Source: an uncultured Clostridia bacterium
Lineage (GTDB): Bacteria; Bacillota; Clostridia; Lachnospirales; Anaerotignaceae
Assembly (NCBI GenBank): GCA_910583755.1
Contig: CAJTZO010000052.1
Span: forward strand, 1-11,388
Direction: 5' to 3'
Length of the DNA stretch: 11,388 nucleotides
The translations under genes and the position numbers were made by a program. Shown here one piece after another: positions 1 to 6,381 of the stretch (position 1 is the first letter of the stretch; each line of letters opens with the position of its first letter). Under the pieces are notes generated by a model that was not told the origin of the DNA, made no database searches, and saw only the letters and a list, made by a program, of their open reading frames with translations.

Positions 1-206
1 CAACAGAAGGCTATATCATCGCTGTAGATATGAGTAGCATACAAGAACTTGTTATTTTGCTTCGTTCCATATCCAACAATATCAATCAGATTGCAAAAAG
101 AACAAATGAAACAGGCAATTTTTATGCAGAAGAAATGAAAGAATTACAACAACAATATCAAAAAATTTGGTGTTCTGTAGAACAAATATTAAATCAATTT
201 TCATAA
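1..206 (+). CDS. mobC: MobC-like mobilization accessory protein, 3' end
   Basis: Partial gene: the 5' end lies outside the window and the reading frame runs from base 3 to a TAA at 204-206, giving 67 residues. The C-terminal part reads LRSISNNINQIAKRTNETG and is followed by a Glu/Gln-rich helix. This matches the conserved end of the plasmid MobC family (pattern L..I..NiNQiAk..N..G), whose members bind at oriT and help the relaxase open the strands. The relaxase gene starts 15 bases after this stop, so the two are almost certainly co-transcribed. Family assignment rests on the motif alone; the N-terminal ribbon-helix-helix part cannot be seen. Confidence 0.8.
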   Translation, partial: TEGYIIAVDMSSIQELVILLRSISNNINQIAKRTNETGNFYAEEMKELQQQYQKIWCSVEQILNQFS

Positions 207-221
207 AAAAGAGGTGAACAT

Positions 222-1595
222 ATGGCAGTAGTTCACTTTAGCAACAGACATATTTCTAAAAATCAAACATTGAAAGAATGTATTCAATTTCATATTGATT
301 ACGCTAAAAATCCAGAAAAAACACAAAATGGATTGCTTGTCAGTGCTTACGAGTGCAACCCAGAAACAGCAACAGAAGAATTTTTAATCAGCAAAAAAAT
401 GTATGAAATGATAACAAAAAGAAGTCAGCCAAAAGATAAAGACAATATCAGTTATATGCTGATGCAGTCATTCAAACCAGAAGAAATTACACCACAAAAA
501 GCACATGAAATTGGTTATCAATTTGCCTATGAATTTACAAAAGGAGAACATCAATTTGTAGTTTCTACACATACAGATAAAGAACATATTCATAATCATG
601 TAGAATTTAATAGCACTTCATTAGATTGTACACACAAGTTTAATGCTTATAAGCGATGGGGAATATCAGCACAAAAATTGAGTGATAAAATTTGTAAGGA
701 ACATTGCCTATCTACTGTAAAAGAACCGCAACAAAAAAGCAAACAATATGCAGAATGGAAAGCAAAAAAAGAAAATAAAAGTTGGAAACAAACATTAAAA
801 AGTACCATAGATGAAATGATTCCACAAAGCAAAAATTTTGAAGATTTTATTGAAAATATGAGGAAACAAGGTTATGAAGTGAAACAAGGAAAACAAATTT
901 CATTCAGAGCAGTCGGACAAAATCGCTTTACAAGAATGAAAACTTTAGGTGTGGAATATACAGAAATTGCCATTGCAGAAAAAATAAAACTACAGCAGTT
1001 AAAAGAAAAAACAAGTAAAAAAAGTATTACTTCTTTTATTAATATAGAGCAAAAAAAGAAAGAAGGAAAAGGAGCAGCTTATGAGCAATGGGCAAAAATA
1101 TTTAATGTAAAACAGGCAGCAAATACCGTAAATTTTTTAACAGAAAACGATATAAATTATCAGACATTAGAGCAACAAGTACAGAATAGTACAGAACGAT
1201 TTCATGAAATATCTGACCAATTAAAACAAAAAGAAAAGCAGATAAAAGAGGTTTTAGAGTTAAAGACAAATATTATTTATTATGCTAGAACCATTGATAT
1301 TTATAAGCAATATCAGAAAACAAAAGACAAACAAAATTTCAAAAAAGAGCATAACGAGGACATCATAAAGCACGAAAAAGCAAAAGCATTTTTTGAAAAA
1401 ACCAATCAAAAAAAGCTGCCAAAAGTAAAGGAATTACAGCAACAATATCAAAATTTATTAGCAGAAAAACAACAGCTTTATCAACAATATACAACAGTAA
1501 AAAAAGAAATGTTGGAGTATCAAATGGCAAAACAGAACATGGATAAACTGCTCCAAACCAAACAAAAAAATTCAGAAAAAGACCAAGAAATATAA
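222..1595 (+). CDS. MOBP-type relaxase (mobilization nuclease)
   Basis: A 457-residue relaxase predicted to nick the transferred strand at oriT and stay bound to its 5' end through a tyrosine. The N-terminal 170 residues hold the Relaxase/Mobilisation nuclease domain. The metal-binding motif HTDKEHIHNHVEFN is at about 117-130, with histidines 117, 122, 124 and 126. The likely catalytic tyrosine is Tyr27, in HIDYAKNPEKT. From about residue 270 to the end the protein is Lys/Gln/Glu-rich and looks like extended coiled coil, typical of the non-catalytic tail in Bacillota mobilization proteins. The start is well supported by GAGGTG 8 bases upstream of ATG. It follows mobC closely and converges on the next gene with only 4 bases between the two stop codons. 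No helicase or primase domain is visible, so transfer probably relies on a helper conjugation system, or on type IV secretion genes outside the window. Confidence 0.92.
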   Translation: MAVVHFSNRHISKNQTLKECIQFHIDYAKNPEKTQNGLLVSAYECNPETATEEFLISKKMYEMITKRSQPKDKDNISYMLMQSFKPEEITPQKAHEIGYQFAYEFTKGEHQFVVSTHTDKEHIHNHVEFNSTSLDCTHKFNAYKRWGISAQKLSDKICKEHCLSTVKEPQQKSKQYAEWKAKKENKSWKQTLKSTIDEMIPQSKNFEDFIENMRKQGYEVKQGKQISFRAVGQNRFTRMKTLGVEYTEIAIAEKIKLQQLKEKTSKKSITSFINIEQKKKEGKGAAYEQWAKIFNVKQAANTVNFLTENDINYQTLEQQVQNSTERFHEISDQLKQKEKQIKEVLELKTNIIYYARTIDIYKQYQKTKDKQNFKKEHNEDIIKHEKAKAFFEKTNQKKLPKVKELQQQYQNLLAEKQQLYQQYTTVKKEMLEYQMAKQNMDKLLQTKQKNSEKDQEI

Positions 1596-1599
1596 AAAT

Positions 1600-1911
1600 T
1601 TACTGTTCTTGTTCTGTATTGTGTGCCTTTTCATAACGAGTTTGAAATCTATGTTTACGACTGTAAAAATATTTTTCTACTTCATAAAAAGAAATCCAAA
1701 TTTCAGCTTCTTCTATTTTATCATAGACAACACTTAGTATTTCTATATTGCGTTTGGAGTTAGGTGGTTTTCCAACTTTATCATAAATATGAGCATATTG
1801 TTGATAAAGCCATTCACTAATTTTTTCTTTTTGTTTTTGTTTTAATTGAGAAAAATGCTTATCAGTTTGCGATAGTCTGCCATTTATCATTTTATAATTT
1901 TTTTGAGACAT
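1600..1911 (-). CDS. Small conserved mobile-element protein, function unknown
   Basis: A 103-residue basic, soluble protein with no signal peptide or membrane segment. It starts KMINGRLSQTDKHFSQLKQ, continues with a helical stretch (KEKISEWLYQQYAHIYDKVG), a KPPN turn at about 48-51, and a helix-rich C-terminal half with IWISFYEVEKYF at about 71-82. From memory, proteins of this shape recur next to relaxase genes in Clostridia mobile elements and are sometimes mislabelled as transposases; I see no transposase catalytic motif. A DNA-binding accessory role is only a guess. The start is secure: AAGGAGG lies 9-10 bases upstream of the ATG on the minus strand, with an extended -10 promoter further upstream. 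It is convergent with the relaxase, and relaxase read-through transcripts would be antisense to it. Confidence 0.75.
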   Translation of the reverse strand: MSQKNYKMINGRLSQTDKHFSQLKQKQKEKISEWLYQQYAHIYDKVGKPPNSKRNIEILSVVYDKIEEAEIWISFYEVEKYFYSRKHRFQTRYEKAHNTEQEQ

Positions 1912-1946
1912 AGTTTATTTTCCTCCTTATTTTTTATAATAACAAT

Positions 1947-1955
1947 ATTATAACA
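1947..1955 (-). promoter_or_regulatory. Extended -10 promoter for the minus-strand gene
   Basis: Read on the minus strand this is TGTTATAAT, a perfect TATAAT hexamer with the TGn extension (hexamer at 1947-1952). It lies about 35 bases upstream of the ATG of the gene at 1600-1911. The expected -35 position holds only a T-rich run, as is common with extended -10 promoters. Confidence 0.6.
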
Positions 1956-1998
1956 TAAAAAAATACATAAAAAAATAAAAAGAGTTAGAACTTTCCTT

Positions 1999-2045
1999 AA
2001 GAGATGAAATCAGTATAAAAATTTCTGATTTCATCTCTTTTTTTT
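1999..2045 (+). terminator. Strong intrinsic terminator
   Basis: A perfect 15-bp inverted repeat (left arm 1999-2013, AAGAGATGAAATCAG; right arm 2025-2039) with an 11-base loop is followed by an unbroken run of T to 2045. The T run is on the plus strand only. It is the first terminator after the relaxase, so the mob transcript probably runs through and antisense to the gene at 1600-1911 before stopping here. Confidence 0.85.
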
Positions 2046-2061
2046 ATTTGTATTTTTTGCT

Positions 2062-2181
2062 CTTAGCCACGCCGAAGGCGTTTTGCAAATTTCAAAAAAT
2101 TTGCATTAGGGGTTTGGGGGAACACCAACAAGCGTGGAAAGGGATATTCCTTTCCCCTGCTTGCAATCGGTGCAGATTTTA
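2062..2181. other. Structured GC-richer block, candidate oriT
   Basis: Three adjacent inverted repeats in DNA that is clearly richer in G and C than its surroundings. First, ACGCC-GAA-GGCGT at 2069-2081. Second, TGCAAATTT with a 4-base loop and its complement at 2084-2105. Third, a two-part stem, CAAGC (2129-2133) with GCTTG (2159-2163), enclosing GGAAAGG (2136-2142) with CCTTTCC (2149-2155). A G-rich stretch, GGGGTTTGGGGGAACACC, lies between the second and third at about 2109-2126. Stacked inverted repeats beside a G-rich asymmetric stretch, close to mobC and the relaxase, fit an origin of transfer. No nic site can be assigned, so this remains inference. An end or resolution site of the element is an alternative. 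Confidence 0.4.
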
Positions 2182-2575
2182 TTTTTTGTATCATTTTTAG
2201 AATTTGCAAATACTTTCTAATTGCTTATTTGCTTAAAAAATAACTATAAAAATTTTTGTGATTTTTTTTACAATAAATTTTGACAAAAAAGCTATGATAA
2301 ATAGTTTATAACAAAGTAGCCCCTTTTATCTAAAACTTGCTTTTTTAATTTATATTTTTCATAAAACTATTTTTATTAAGTTCTACTTCTTTGCATTTCA
2401 TAACAATAACATTTTCTTTAGCTATTAATATTTTCCTAATTTAATAACACATTTAAAAATTCCTAAATAGCAAAATACACATTTTTATTTGCAATTTAAT
2501 AAAATATATTTGCAATATTACAGTTTGTTTAATGAATTTAAGTTTATGTTAAAATTTAAACAGGAGGCTTTACAT
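2182..2575. other. AT-rich intergenic region upstream of the restriction island
   Basis: About 390 bases with no convincing gene. It contains the 10-base palindrome ATTTGCAAAT (2202-2211) and the direct repeats at 2486-2516. No strong sigma-A promoter stands out. The best weak candidate for the regulator gene is TTGTTT at 2525-2530 with a poor -10 around 2548-2553, a weakness that would suit an activator-dependent promoter. The Shine-Dalgarno AGGAGG for the next gene is at 2562-2567. Confidence 0.5.
2486..2516 (+). repeat. Direct repeat TATTTGCAAT x2, possible C-protein operator
   Basis: The decamer TATTTGCAAT occurs at 2486-2495 and again at 2507-2516, start-to-start 21 bases, which is two helical turns. 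It lies 60-90 bases before the small XRE regulator gene. Controller proteins of restriction-modification systems bind repeated sites just upstream of their own genes, so an operator is plausible, but these are direct copies in very AT-rich DNA and could be chance. Confidence 0.35.
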
Positions 2576-2818
2576 ATGACTAATGAATCAAAAAACAAGC
2601 ATTATGATAAATATATACGTATGGGATTGAATATTGCATTACAGAGAAAACTTAAAAACATGACACAAGCAGACTTAGCTGAAGCAATTAATATAAGCAG
2701 AACTCATATGAGCAATATAGAAGCTCCAAATATGATTACTGCTGTGTCTTTAGAAGTTATTTTTAATATTTCTGATGTCTTGCAAATTACGCCTGATGTA
2801 CTATTAAAAATGGACTAA
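2576..2818 (+). CDS. XRE-family regulator, probable R-M controller (C) protein
   Basis: An 80-residue protein that is almost entirely one Cro/C1-type helix-turn-helix domain. The two DNA-contacting helices are in TQADLAEAINISRTHMSNIE, about residues 30-49, followed by two helices that probably form the dimer interface. Length and position immediately before a restriction endonuclease gene fit the C proteins of Type II systems, which activate their own gene and the endonuclease only after methylation has built up. I chose ATG 2576 over an upstream in-frame ATG at 2489 because AGGAGG sits 8 bases before 2576 and the 29 extra residues are outside the domain and without a ribosome site. The endonuclease gene starts 33 bases downstream with its own ribosome site, which suggests one transcript. 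Whether it activates or represses cannot be read from the sequence. Confidence 0.8.
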   Translation: MTNESKNKHYDKYIRMGLNIALQRKLKNMTQADLAEAINISRTHMSNIEAPNMITAVSLEVIFNISDVLQITPDVLLKMD

Positions 2819-2851
2819 ATAATATTATCAATTATAAAGGGAGAATATATT

Positions 2852-3400
2852 ATGAAACAAATAGCAGTAAAATTAAAAGATGGAACTACAGTAATCGGTG
2901 ATGAATTTGATATGAATGACTATCAAAAATTAAAAAATATATTTCATAAATGGACGAATATTAATACTGACCTTAAAGAATTAGGTGGAAGGAATCTTAA
3001 TGTTCCAGATGTTTTTAGTGAAGCTTTGTATTGTATTTTTTTTGACGCAGTAAGAACTAACAGAACGGCACATTCTTATGATGCAGTATCCAAGACAACA
3101 GGTGAAGGAATACAAATAAAATCAGCATCAATACCTAATGACTGTACTTCTTTTGGACCTACCTCAAAATGGGACAAATTGATTTATGCAGATTTTGCAC
3201 CAAATGGTTGTGTTGATGGTAATATATGGTTCTATGAGATAAAATCAGATGACGTTTATGATTTAGTTTTAAATGAAAAAAAGGGAGAAACTTTTTCAGA
3301 CCAACAGGCTCAAGGAAGAAGACCAAGATTTTCAATGAAATCTCGCATAATCAACGCTCAAGGACTAAAACCTATTAAAAAGATTAACTTGATGGAATAA
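2852..3400 (+). CDS. Type II restriction endonuclease, Bsp6I-like
   Basis: A 182-residue protein that resembles, from memory, the Bsp6I endonuclease family (recognition GCNGC); the usual length is similar at about 170-180. Features supporting this: the LGGRNLNVPDVFSEAL segment at about 44-59, a probable PD-(D/E)XK core with Asp77 in SYDAV and Gln88-x-Lys90 in GIQIKSAS, the SFGPTSKWDKL block at 100-110, and the C-terminal QAQGRRPRFSMKSRI at 153-166. Gln in place of Glu in the ExK motif is a departure from the textbook motif. AAAGGGAG lies 8 bases before the ATG. It follows the C-like regulator and precedes a second nuclease-like gene. If the assignment is right, the protein cuts unmethylated GCNGC sites and the methyltransferase at 4876-6105 protects the host. 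The family call is fairly sure; the recognition sequence is inferred. Confidence 0.78.
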   Translation: MKQIAVKLKDGTTVIGDEFDMNDYQKLKNIFHKWTNINTDLKELGGRNLNVPDVFSEALYCIFFDAVRTNRTAHSYDAVSKTTGEGIQIKSASIPNDCTSFGPTSKWDKLIYADFAPNGCVDGNIWFYEIKSDDVYDLVLNEKKGETFSDQQAQGRRPRFSMKSRIINAQGLKPIKKINLME

Positions 3401-3461
3401 TGTTCTAGTTGTGTGTAATTATATTGTTTAAAATAAAAAACTTATGAAGGAAGGAAAATAA

Positions 3462-4232
3462 ATGTTAACAAAAATGAAATATAATGAAGATGGTGTTTTT
3501 ATAACAAAAGATAAAAAATTTAAGCCACTACATAGTTTTAAAGAAAAAACTCTTGAAACAACATTGAAATTTGCTTACGATATGACTTTTGGAAAAAATG
3601 GTGAACATCGAAATCATAGAACGGGTGGAACACATTTAAGAAAAAATGGTGAAATTTTTGCAAATACATTTCAAGGTAAATTGTCAGAATTTGCAGTATA
3701 TAACACTTTATATAAAGATTTTCCAAATTTAAATACACCCGATACAGAAACTTACGGATTAGGTGAATGGGATAATGCAGATTTTGAAGTAAATAATAAA
3801 AAAATATCTGTAAAATCAACAAAAAGCTTTGGTAATTTACTTTTATTAGAAACTAAAGACTGGAATAATAAAGGTGAATACATACCAAATATAAATAAGG
3901 GTTGTGCTTTTTATGATTATTTTATTTTAGTACGTGTCAATCCACATTGTGAAGATTTATTAAAAAAAAATAAAATACTCTATTCTCAAAATTTAGATTA
4001 TAATGTATTAATTAATATTTTACTCAATGAAAAAAAATGGGAATATGATATTCCTGGCTTTATTACTGGAGAACAGCTTATTTATGCTATAAACAATAAT
4101 TTTGTAATCAACAAAGGAGATATGCTGAATGGAAAGACTAAAATGGATGCACAGAATTATTATATACAATCTGGAGATATGGAAGATATATCTCAATTAA
4201 AAAGATTCTTTAATTTTAGATATATAGATTAA
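3462..4232 (+). CDS. Second nuclease-like protein of the R-M island, PD-(D/E)XK-type
   Basis: A 256-residue soluble protein that I do not recognise as a named enzyme. The middle shows the layout of a PD-(D/E)XK nuclease: an N-terminal helix with an acidic residue (QGKLSEFAVYN, Glu76), then WDNADFEVNNKKISVKS with Asp107 and Ser116-Val117-Lys118, a hydrophobic strand LLLLET (126-131), and later YDYFILVRV (151-159), the strand pattern expected after the active site. The Asp plus xxK arrangement is a variant with Ser where Glu is usual, so activity is uncertain. The N-terminal part is rich in His, Arg and Lys (GEHRNHRTGGTHLRKNGE, 47-64), suited to DNA contact. A good ribosome site, GAAGGAAGG, precedes ATG 3462. 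It sits 61 bases after the Bsp6I-like gene and 35 bases before the B3-like gene, apparently in one operon. It may be a second endonuclease, or the catalytic half of an enzyme whose recognition half is the next gene. Confidence 0.6.
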   Translation: MLTKMKYNEDGVFITKDKKFKPLHSFKEKTLETTLKFAYDMTFGKNGEHRNHRTGGTHLRKNGEIFANTFQGKLSEFAVYNTLYKDFPNLNTPDTETYGLGEWDNADFEVNNKKISVKSTKSFGNLLLLETKDWNNKGEYIPNINKGCAFYDYFILVRVNPHCEDLLKKNKILYSQNLDYNVLINILLNEKKWEYDIPGFITGEQLIYAINNNFVINKGDMLNGKTKMDAQNYYIQSGDMEDISQLKRFFNFRYID

Positions 4233-4267
4233 ATAGCAGAATATTTAATAAAGAGGAGTTGTTTAAA

Positions 4268-4681
4268 ATGGCAGTCAAAGGAAATTCTTATCAAATTAAA
4301 TTAAAAGAAAGTCATATTGCTTGGGGAACATATCGTTTTACAGATTCAAGACCTGAAATTTTAGGAGAAGCTTATATTCCTATTCCTAGACATGTGGCAA
4401 AAAAATTTAATATTTTTAATAGCAATTATACAGGAGGTTTAGACATTTTAGGACAAAATATATTTGACTGTGTATCTATGGATGGAAGTTTCAAAGGAAC
4501 GCTAAAAGCACAAGGTTGTAGTGAAGCTGGAGATATATATGCAAAACAATTTTCTATAAAAGGAAACTTAAAGGCTTTAGGAATATGGTTTTATAATATA
4601 AATGCTAGTGTAGGTGATATAATAGAGGTAGAATGGATATCTGATACTGATATTATATTAAATTATATTAAAAAGATATAA
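4268..4681 (+). CDS. Free-standing B3-like DNA-recognition protein (putative)
   Basis: A 137-residue protein without membrane segments or signal peptide. The segments HIAWGTYR (16-23), LGEAYIPIPRHVAKKFNIFN (32-51) and DGSFKGTLKAQG (72-83), then an ASVGDIIEVEWI strand (113-124), recall the pseudobarrel B3-type recognition domain at the C-terminus of NgoFVII-family and EcoRII/BfiI-type endonucleases, where a WG...EAYIPIP pattern recurs. Here it is not joined to a nuclease domain, and no catalytic motif is visible. It could therefore be the recognition subunit for the nuclease-like protein encoded just upstream, or a methylation-sensing accessory protein. ATG 4268 is chosen because AAGAGGAG at 4251-4258 gives 9-base spacing, whereas an in-frame TTG at 4259 would touch that ribosome site. 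Homology is from memory of pattern only. Confidence 0.5.
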   Translation: MAVKGNSYQIKLKESHIAWGTYRFTDSRPEILGEAYIPIPRHVAKKFNIFNSNYTGGLDILGQNIFDCVSMDGSFKGTLKAQGCSEAGDIYAKQFSIKGNLKALGIWFYNINASVGDIIEVEWISDTDIILNYIKKI

Positions 4682-4875
4682 ATATTTAGCTATTATAAAA
4701 ATTGAGAATGGTTCATACTAATAATATCTTCGTTATTATATATGTCTTTATTTCATCAATTTAATAATGCTATTTTTTTTACTAAAATTGCTAAACAAGA
4801 CATAATTTACTTGACTAAGAAAAATATTAGAGTTAGTATTGAAAAAAAACTAAAAATAATAGGAAGATGTGAATT
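4682..4875. other. Intergenic spacer before the methyltransferase
   Basis: A 194-base AT-rich gap that separates the nuclease operon from the methyltransferase. It holds the promoter at 4811-4839 and a weak short inverted repeat around 4728-4738 (TTCG between TAATA-type arms) but no convincing T-tailed terminator. A separate promoter for the methyltransferase fits C-controlled systems, where the methylase is made first. Confidence 0.5.
4811..4839 (+). promoter_or_regulatory. Sigma-A-type promoter for the C5 methyltransferase
   Basis: TTGACT (4811-4816), a 17-base spacer and TAGTAT (4834-4839). Transcription would begin near 4846, leaving a leader of about 30 bases to the ATG at 4876 and its AGGAAG ribosome site. 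It is clearly better than anything upstream of the regulator and nuclease genes. Confidence 0.65.
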
Positions 4876-6105
4876 ATGAAAACGAAGATTAAAGTAGGAA
4901 GTTTATTTGCTGGAGTTGGTGGCATTTGTTTAGGTCTACAACAAGCAGAAAATGAAAAATATCAGTTTGATTTAGCTTGGGCAAATGAAATTGATGAATA
5001 TGCCTGCGAAACTTACAGAACAAATTTTAATCATACACTTATTGAAGGTGATATTAATTTAGTTTTAAGTCCTTCTTTAGTTCCCGTAAAAATTAAAGAT
5101 TTAGAAGAAAAACTTTTGGAAACTGAAAAAAAGTCAGAACAGACTAAAATTAAGGCTAATATACAAAAACTTAAAAAAAATCTTGAAGAAAAATATTATG
5201 AAAAAATGCATGAAATTATTTTAAGCTGTAGAATAGACCTTTTAAATGCAGGTTTCCCATGTCAAGCTTTTAGTATAGCAGGAGAACAAAAAGGTTTTGA
5301 TGATGAAAGGGGCAATTTATTTTTAAGTATTGTTGAATTGATAAGACAATTAGGAGAAAAATATGAAAAGCCAAGATTTTTATTTTTAGAGAATGTTAAA
5401 AATCTAAAATCACATGATAAAGGAAATACATATAGGGTTATTAAGTCTAAACTTGAAGAATCAGGATATGTTATAAAAGAACACATTTTGAATACAATGG
5501 ATTATTCTGATTTACCACAAAATAGAGAAAGAATATATATATTAGGATTTCTTAATAAAGAGGATGCTGATAAATTTACTTTGTTTGAAAATTTAAAAGA
5601 GTATGTGAAAAAAAAGAATTCTTTAGAACGAGCTGAGGATGTAAAAAAAGTGATAGATTATAATGAAATTGCTGATAATAAATATTATTATACTAAACAA
5701 AAATATCCTCATTACTTCATTGAGGAAGATGAGTTTGTCCCTTCTGAAAAAAAAACAGAAAGGATAAACCTAGGAGAAGATATTAAAGAATTTTATCAGT
5801 TTTATCAAATTAGAAGAGGTATGTATGTAAGAAAAAACAAAAGTGATGTTTGTCCAACTCTTACAGCTAATATGGGAACAGGCGGACATAATGTTCCTTT
5901 AATTTTAGTAAGAGATGGAATTAGAAAGATGACACCTTCTGAAACTTTTAAAATGCAGGGTTTTCCTATTGGAAATGGATATGTACTTCCAAAAAAAATT
6001 AATGGAAAAGATTATGGTGATGCTAATTTATATAAACAAGCAGGAAATGCTGTTTCAGTTCCTATAATAAAGCTTATTGCGGAGCATATTCTTACATTAC
6101 TGTAA
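4876..6105 (+). CDS. DNA (cytosine-5) methyltransferase of the Type II R-M system
   Basis: A 409-residue m5C methyltransferase with all key motifs in order: motif I LFAGVGG (10-16), motif IV GFPCQ with catalytic Cys129 (126-130), motif VI LENVKNL (171-177), motif VIII QNRERIYILGF (215-225), the target-recognition region about 226-322, motif IX RKMTPSETFKMQGFP (350-364) and motif X QAGNAVSVP (388-396). It transfers methyl from S-adenosylmethionine to cytosine C5 and should protect the sites cut by the neighbouring endonuclease(s). The YVRKNKSDVCPTLTANMGTG stretch (317-336) is like that of M.Bsp6I-type GCNGC enzymes, so GCNGC is a reasonable but unproven target. Unusual: about 45 residues of charged, Lys/Glu-rich helix (about 70-113) sit between motifs I and IV, where relatives have a shorter link, making the protein longer than the roughly 315 residues of M.Bsp6I. 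It appears complete and has its own promoter. Confidence 0.93.
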   Translation: MKTKIKVGSLFAGVGGICLGLQQAENEKYQFDLAWANEIDEYACETYRTNFNHTLIEGDINLVLSPSLVPVKIKDLEEKLLETEKKSEQTKIKANIQKLKKNLEEKYYEKMHEIILSCRIDLLNAGFPCQAFSIAGEQKGFDDERGNLFLSIVELIRQLGEKYEKPRFLFLENVKNLKSHDKGNTYRVIKSKLEESGYVIKEHILNTMDYSDLPQNRERIYILGFLNKEDADKFTLFENLKEYVKKKNSLERAEDVKKVIDYNEIADNKYYYTKQKYPHYFIEEDEFVPSEKKTERINLGEDIKEFYQFYQIRRGMYVRKNKSDVCPTLTANMGTGGHNVPLILVRDGIRKMTPSETFKMQGFPIGNGYVLPKKINGKDYGDANLYKQAGNAVSVPIIKLIAEHILTLL

Positions 6106-6381
6106 TTTGTTGTACTATTTTATAAATAGAATAATTAAAAAAGTATAAAAAATTCTTGTATCAATATATTTTACTTTTGTAGTTTTGTATGATTTGTTAA
6201 AAATATTATTTTATATAAACCATAAATTGTATACTAAGATTTCATTGTTATTTATTAATGTATTGAAAAAATTAGATAATTTATTTAATTTATGCTATTA
6301 TATAAATATATAAAAAGGGGGGAAAGTATTTAAAATAAAGACACATATTAAAAAAATTTTTTATAGAGGCAGGGGGAAGAA
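6106..6381. other. AT-rich intergenic region upstream of the surface protein gene
   Basis: About 276 bases with no gene and no good terminator for the methyltransferase transcript. It contains an extended -10 at 6293-6301 and two G-runs on the purine-rich strand: six G at 6317-6322 and the AGGGGGAAG ribosome site at 6371-6379. The leader between promoter and ATG would be about 75 bases. Confidence 0.5.
6293..6301 (+). promoter_or_regulatory. Candidate extended -10 promoter for the SLH protein gene
   Basis: TGCTATTAT: a TGn extension followed by TATTAT (five of six consensus bases). No convincing -35 stands at 17 bases, which is tolerable for an extended -10. This is the best candidate in the spacer, but AT-rich DNA makes false matches likely. 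Confidence 0.4.

Noticed and set aside
2489..2575. Longer form of the XRE regulator from ATG 2489
   Set aside because: The 29 extra residues have no ribosome site, lie outside the domain and would overlap the direct repeats. ATG 2576 has AGGAGG at good spacing.
3538..3822. Minus-strand 94-codon frame
   Set aside because: It is opposite the well-supported nuclease-like gene and its Phe/Leu/Tyr-rich product is typical of antisense AT-rich DNA. The minus frames at 647-832 and 5262-5486 are rejected likewise.
4682..4875. Vsr-type repair gene expected near a C5 methyltransferase
   Set aside because: I looked for one beside the methyltransferase; the spacer is too short and no Vsr motif is visible in the 3462 or 4268 proteins.
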